Part shown: positions 5,962 to 6,215 of the stretch, piece by piece
Numbering within the stretch: the first letter of the stretch is position 1
Layout of the letters: each line of letters opens with the position of its first letter
Assembly: GCA_031281385.1 (NCBI GenBank)
Contig: JAITFL010000047.1
Coordinates: 1-6,215, forward strand
Direction of reading: 5' to 3'
Source: Holophagales bacterium
GTDB lineage: Bacteria; Acidobacteriota; Holophagae; Holophagales; Holophagaceae
Length of the DNA stretch: 6,215 nucleotides
Notes under the pieces: model-generated
Seen by the model: only the letters and a program-made list of their open reading frames with translations
Told to the model about the DNA's origin: nothing
Database searches by the model: none
Translations under genes and position numbers: made by a program

Positions 5962-5972
5962 AGACGCCCTAG
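5907..5972 (+). CDS. Possible 21-codon ORF in the dispersed repeat (doubtful)
   Basis: ATG 5907 to TAG 5970-5972 begins MYPPLHRAVREASTRGLG and adds three residues. It shares its frame with the ORF at 461 in copy 1. There is no Shine-Dalgarno or known family, and it is listed only because two of three inter-copy differences are silent. Confidence 0.15.
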   Translation: MYPPLHRAVREASTRGLGKTP

Positions 5973-6027
5973 TGCGATGAGCATTTGAGGCTGCAGTGCA
6001 GCCTCAAATGCCAGCAGCACTTGGGCG
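5965..6027. repeat. Long two-stage hairpin
   Basis: The inner stem has 15-bp perfect arms at 5981-5995 (GCATTTGAGGCTGCA) and 5997-6011 around a single central G, which as RNA is a 14-bp stem with a 3-nt loop. An outer stem of 11 positions, one mismatched (5965-5975 against 6017-6027), is separated from it by a symmetrical 5/5-nt internal loop. The whole could form one stable cruciform or RNA stem-loop. No T-run follows. Confidence 0.8.
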
Positions 6028-6193
6028 GCTTAAAAAGGGGCAGCGCGAAAACGGCGTTGAACAAACTGAAAACGCCCATGGCGGCATAGGCGACCAATGT
6101 GCCGCAGAGACCAACGGAGGAAGTCTCGCGTATCTGGAGCGCAAGCGCAGGATACCGAGAAGTTGCGAGCGATGCAACAAGCGAGTTCCCCAG
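5969..6193 (-). other. Open frame of 74 codons with a hydrophobic stretch, no good start (possibly a decayed gene or repeat)
   Basis: On the minus strand a frame opens after TAA (6196-6194) and runs to TAG (5971-5969). It contains RYPALALQIRETSS near codons 13-26 and a hydrophobic run from about V27 to F54 that could span a membrane once. No ATG, GTG or TTG with a Shine-Dalgarno lies near its beginning; the first ATG is codon 39. The hairpin 5965-6027 encodes its tail and the inverted-repeat family its middle. The related copy at 5665-5753 carries frame-breaking indels. I recognise no family; chance openness in GC-rich repeat DNA is quite possible. Confidence 0.2.
6069..6159 (-). repeat. Diverged inverted-repeat family, copy 2 (opposite orientation)
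   Basis: This is the reverse-complement partner of 5665-5753. Its first block (6123-6159) is itself an imperfect palindrome: CTCG-C-GTATC (6125-6134) can pair with GATACCGAG (6151-6159) allowing one bulge, and GCGC-AA-GCGC (6139-6148) sits at the centre. It is immediately followed by a GTTGC/GCAAC hairpin (6162-6166 and 6174-6178). Confidence 0.6.
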
Positions 6194-6215
6194 TTAAGCA
6201 TCCGGGCGGGCTCCA

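Larger units (their letters stand above)
5955..6193 (+). repeat. Hairpin module bounded by CTGGGGAA / TTCCCCAG (copy 2)
   Basis: CTGGGGAA (5955-5962) and its exact reverse complement TTCCCCAG (6186-6193) bracket 223 bp, followed by TTAAGCATCC as in copy 1 (TTAGCATTC). The enclosed DNA holds the long hairpin 5965-6027 and the second inverted-repeat copy (6069-6159). Compared with the 42-bp insert of copy 1, the ends are constant and the cargo differs in size and sequence. This resembles a small non-autonomous element or nested insertion; no transposase is encoded. Confidence 0.6.

Noticed and set aside
415..6215. tRNA gene in the spacers
   Set aside because: No T-loop GGTTCRA block with a matching acceptor and anticodon arm was found on either strand.

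Overview
The window carries four protein genes separated by unusually repeat-rich spacers. From left to right: the last 137 codons of a LacZ-type glycoside hydrolase family 2 beta-galactosidase (+, cut by the window edge); a 441-bp convergent spacer; a cytoplasmic M24B Xaa-Pro aminopeptidase (-); an exported S9B prolyl oligopeptidase / dipeptidyl-peptidase-like enzyme (-); a 245-bp divergent spacer; a RarD-type EamA/DMT membrane transporter (+); and a final 565 bp with no convincing protein gene.

The two peptidase genes form an operon. The S9B gene is first, 11 nt separate its stop from the aminopeptidase start, and the second Shine-Dalgarno abuts the first stop codon. Together they suit uptake and breakdown of proline-containing peptides: the S9B enzyme would cut outside the cytoplasm, and the aminopeptidase would remove residues in front of proline inside it. 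rarD is transcribed divergently from this operon. Nothing links the beta-galactosidase to the peptidases functionally.

Organism: a Gram-negative-like bacterium with moderately high GC. Both peptidases look like sequences common in the FCB group and in environmental bacteria. Clear Shine-Dalgarno sequences (GGAGG, AGGGG) argue against a typical Bacteroidota member, so Fibrobacterota or a related phylum is a reasonable but unproven guess.

The spacers hold the unusual content. A 58-bp sequence occurs twice in direct orientation (458-515 and 5904-5961, 55/58 identical), bracketing the aminopeptidase-S9B-rarD block. Each copy runs into a CTGGGGA end, a locus-specific hairpin-bearing insert, and an inverted TCCCCAGTTA end, so it looks like a modular dispersed element. 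A second repeat family lies as two inverted, diverged copies at 5665-5753 and 6069-6159, the latter inside the right-hand module. A 9-mer, GTTTTGCAA, occurs three times on the + strand and once inverted, always in spacers; two of these occurrences form a perfect 26-nt hairpin between the divergent genes. A 7-bp tandem repeat supplies the last codons and stop of rarD. I see no tRNA, rRNA, CRISPR array, transposase or integrase.
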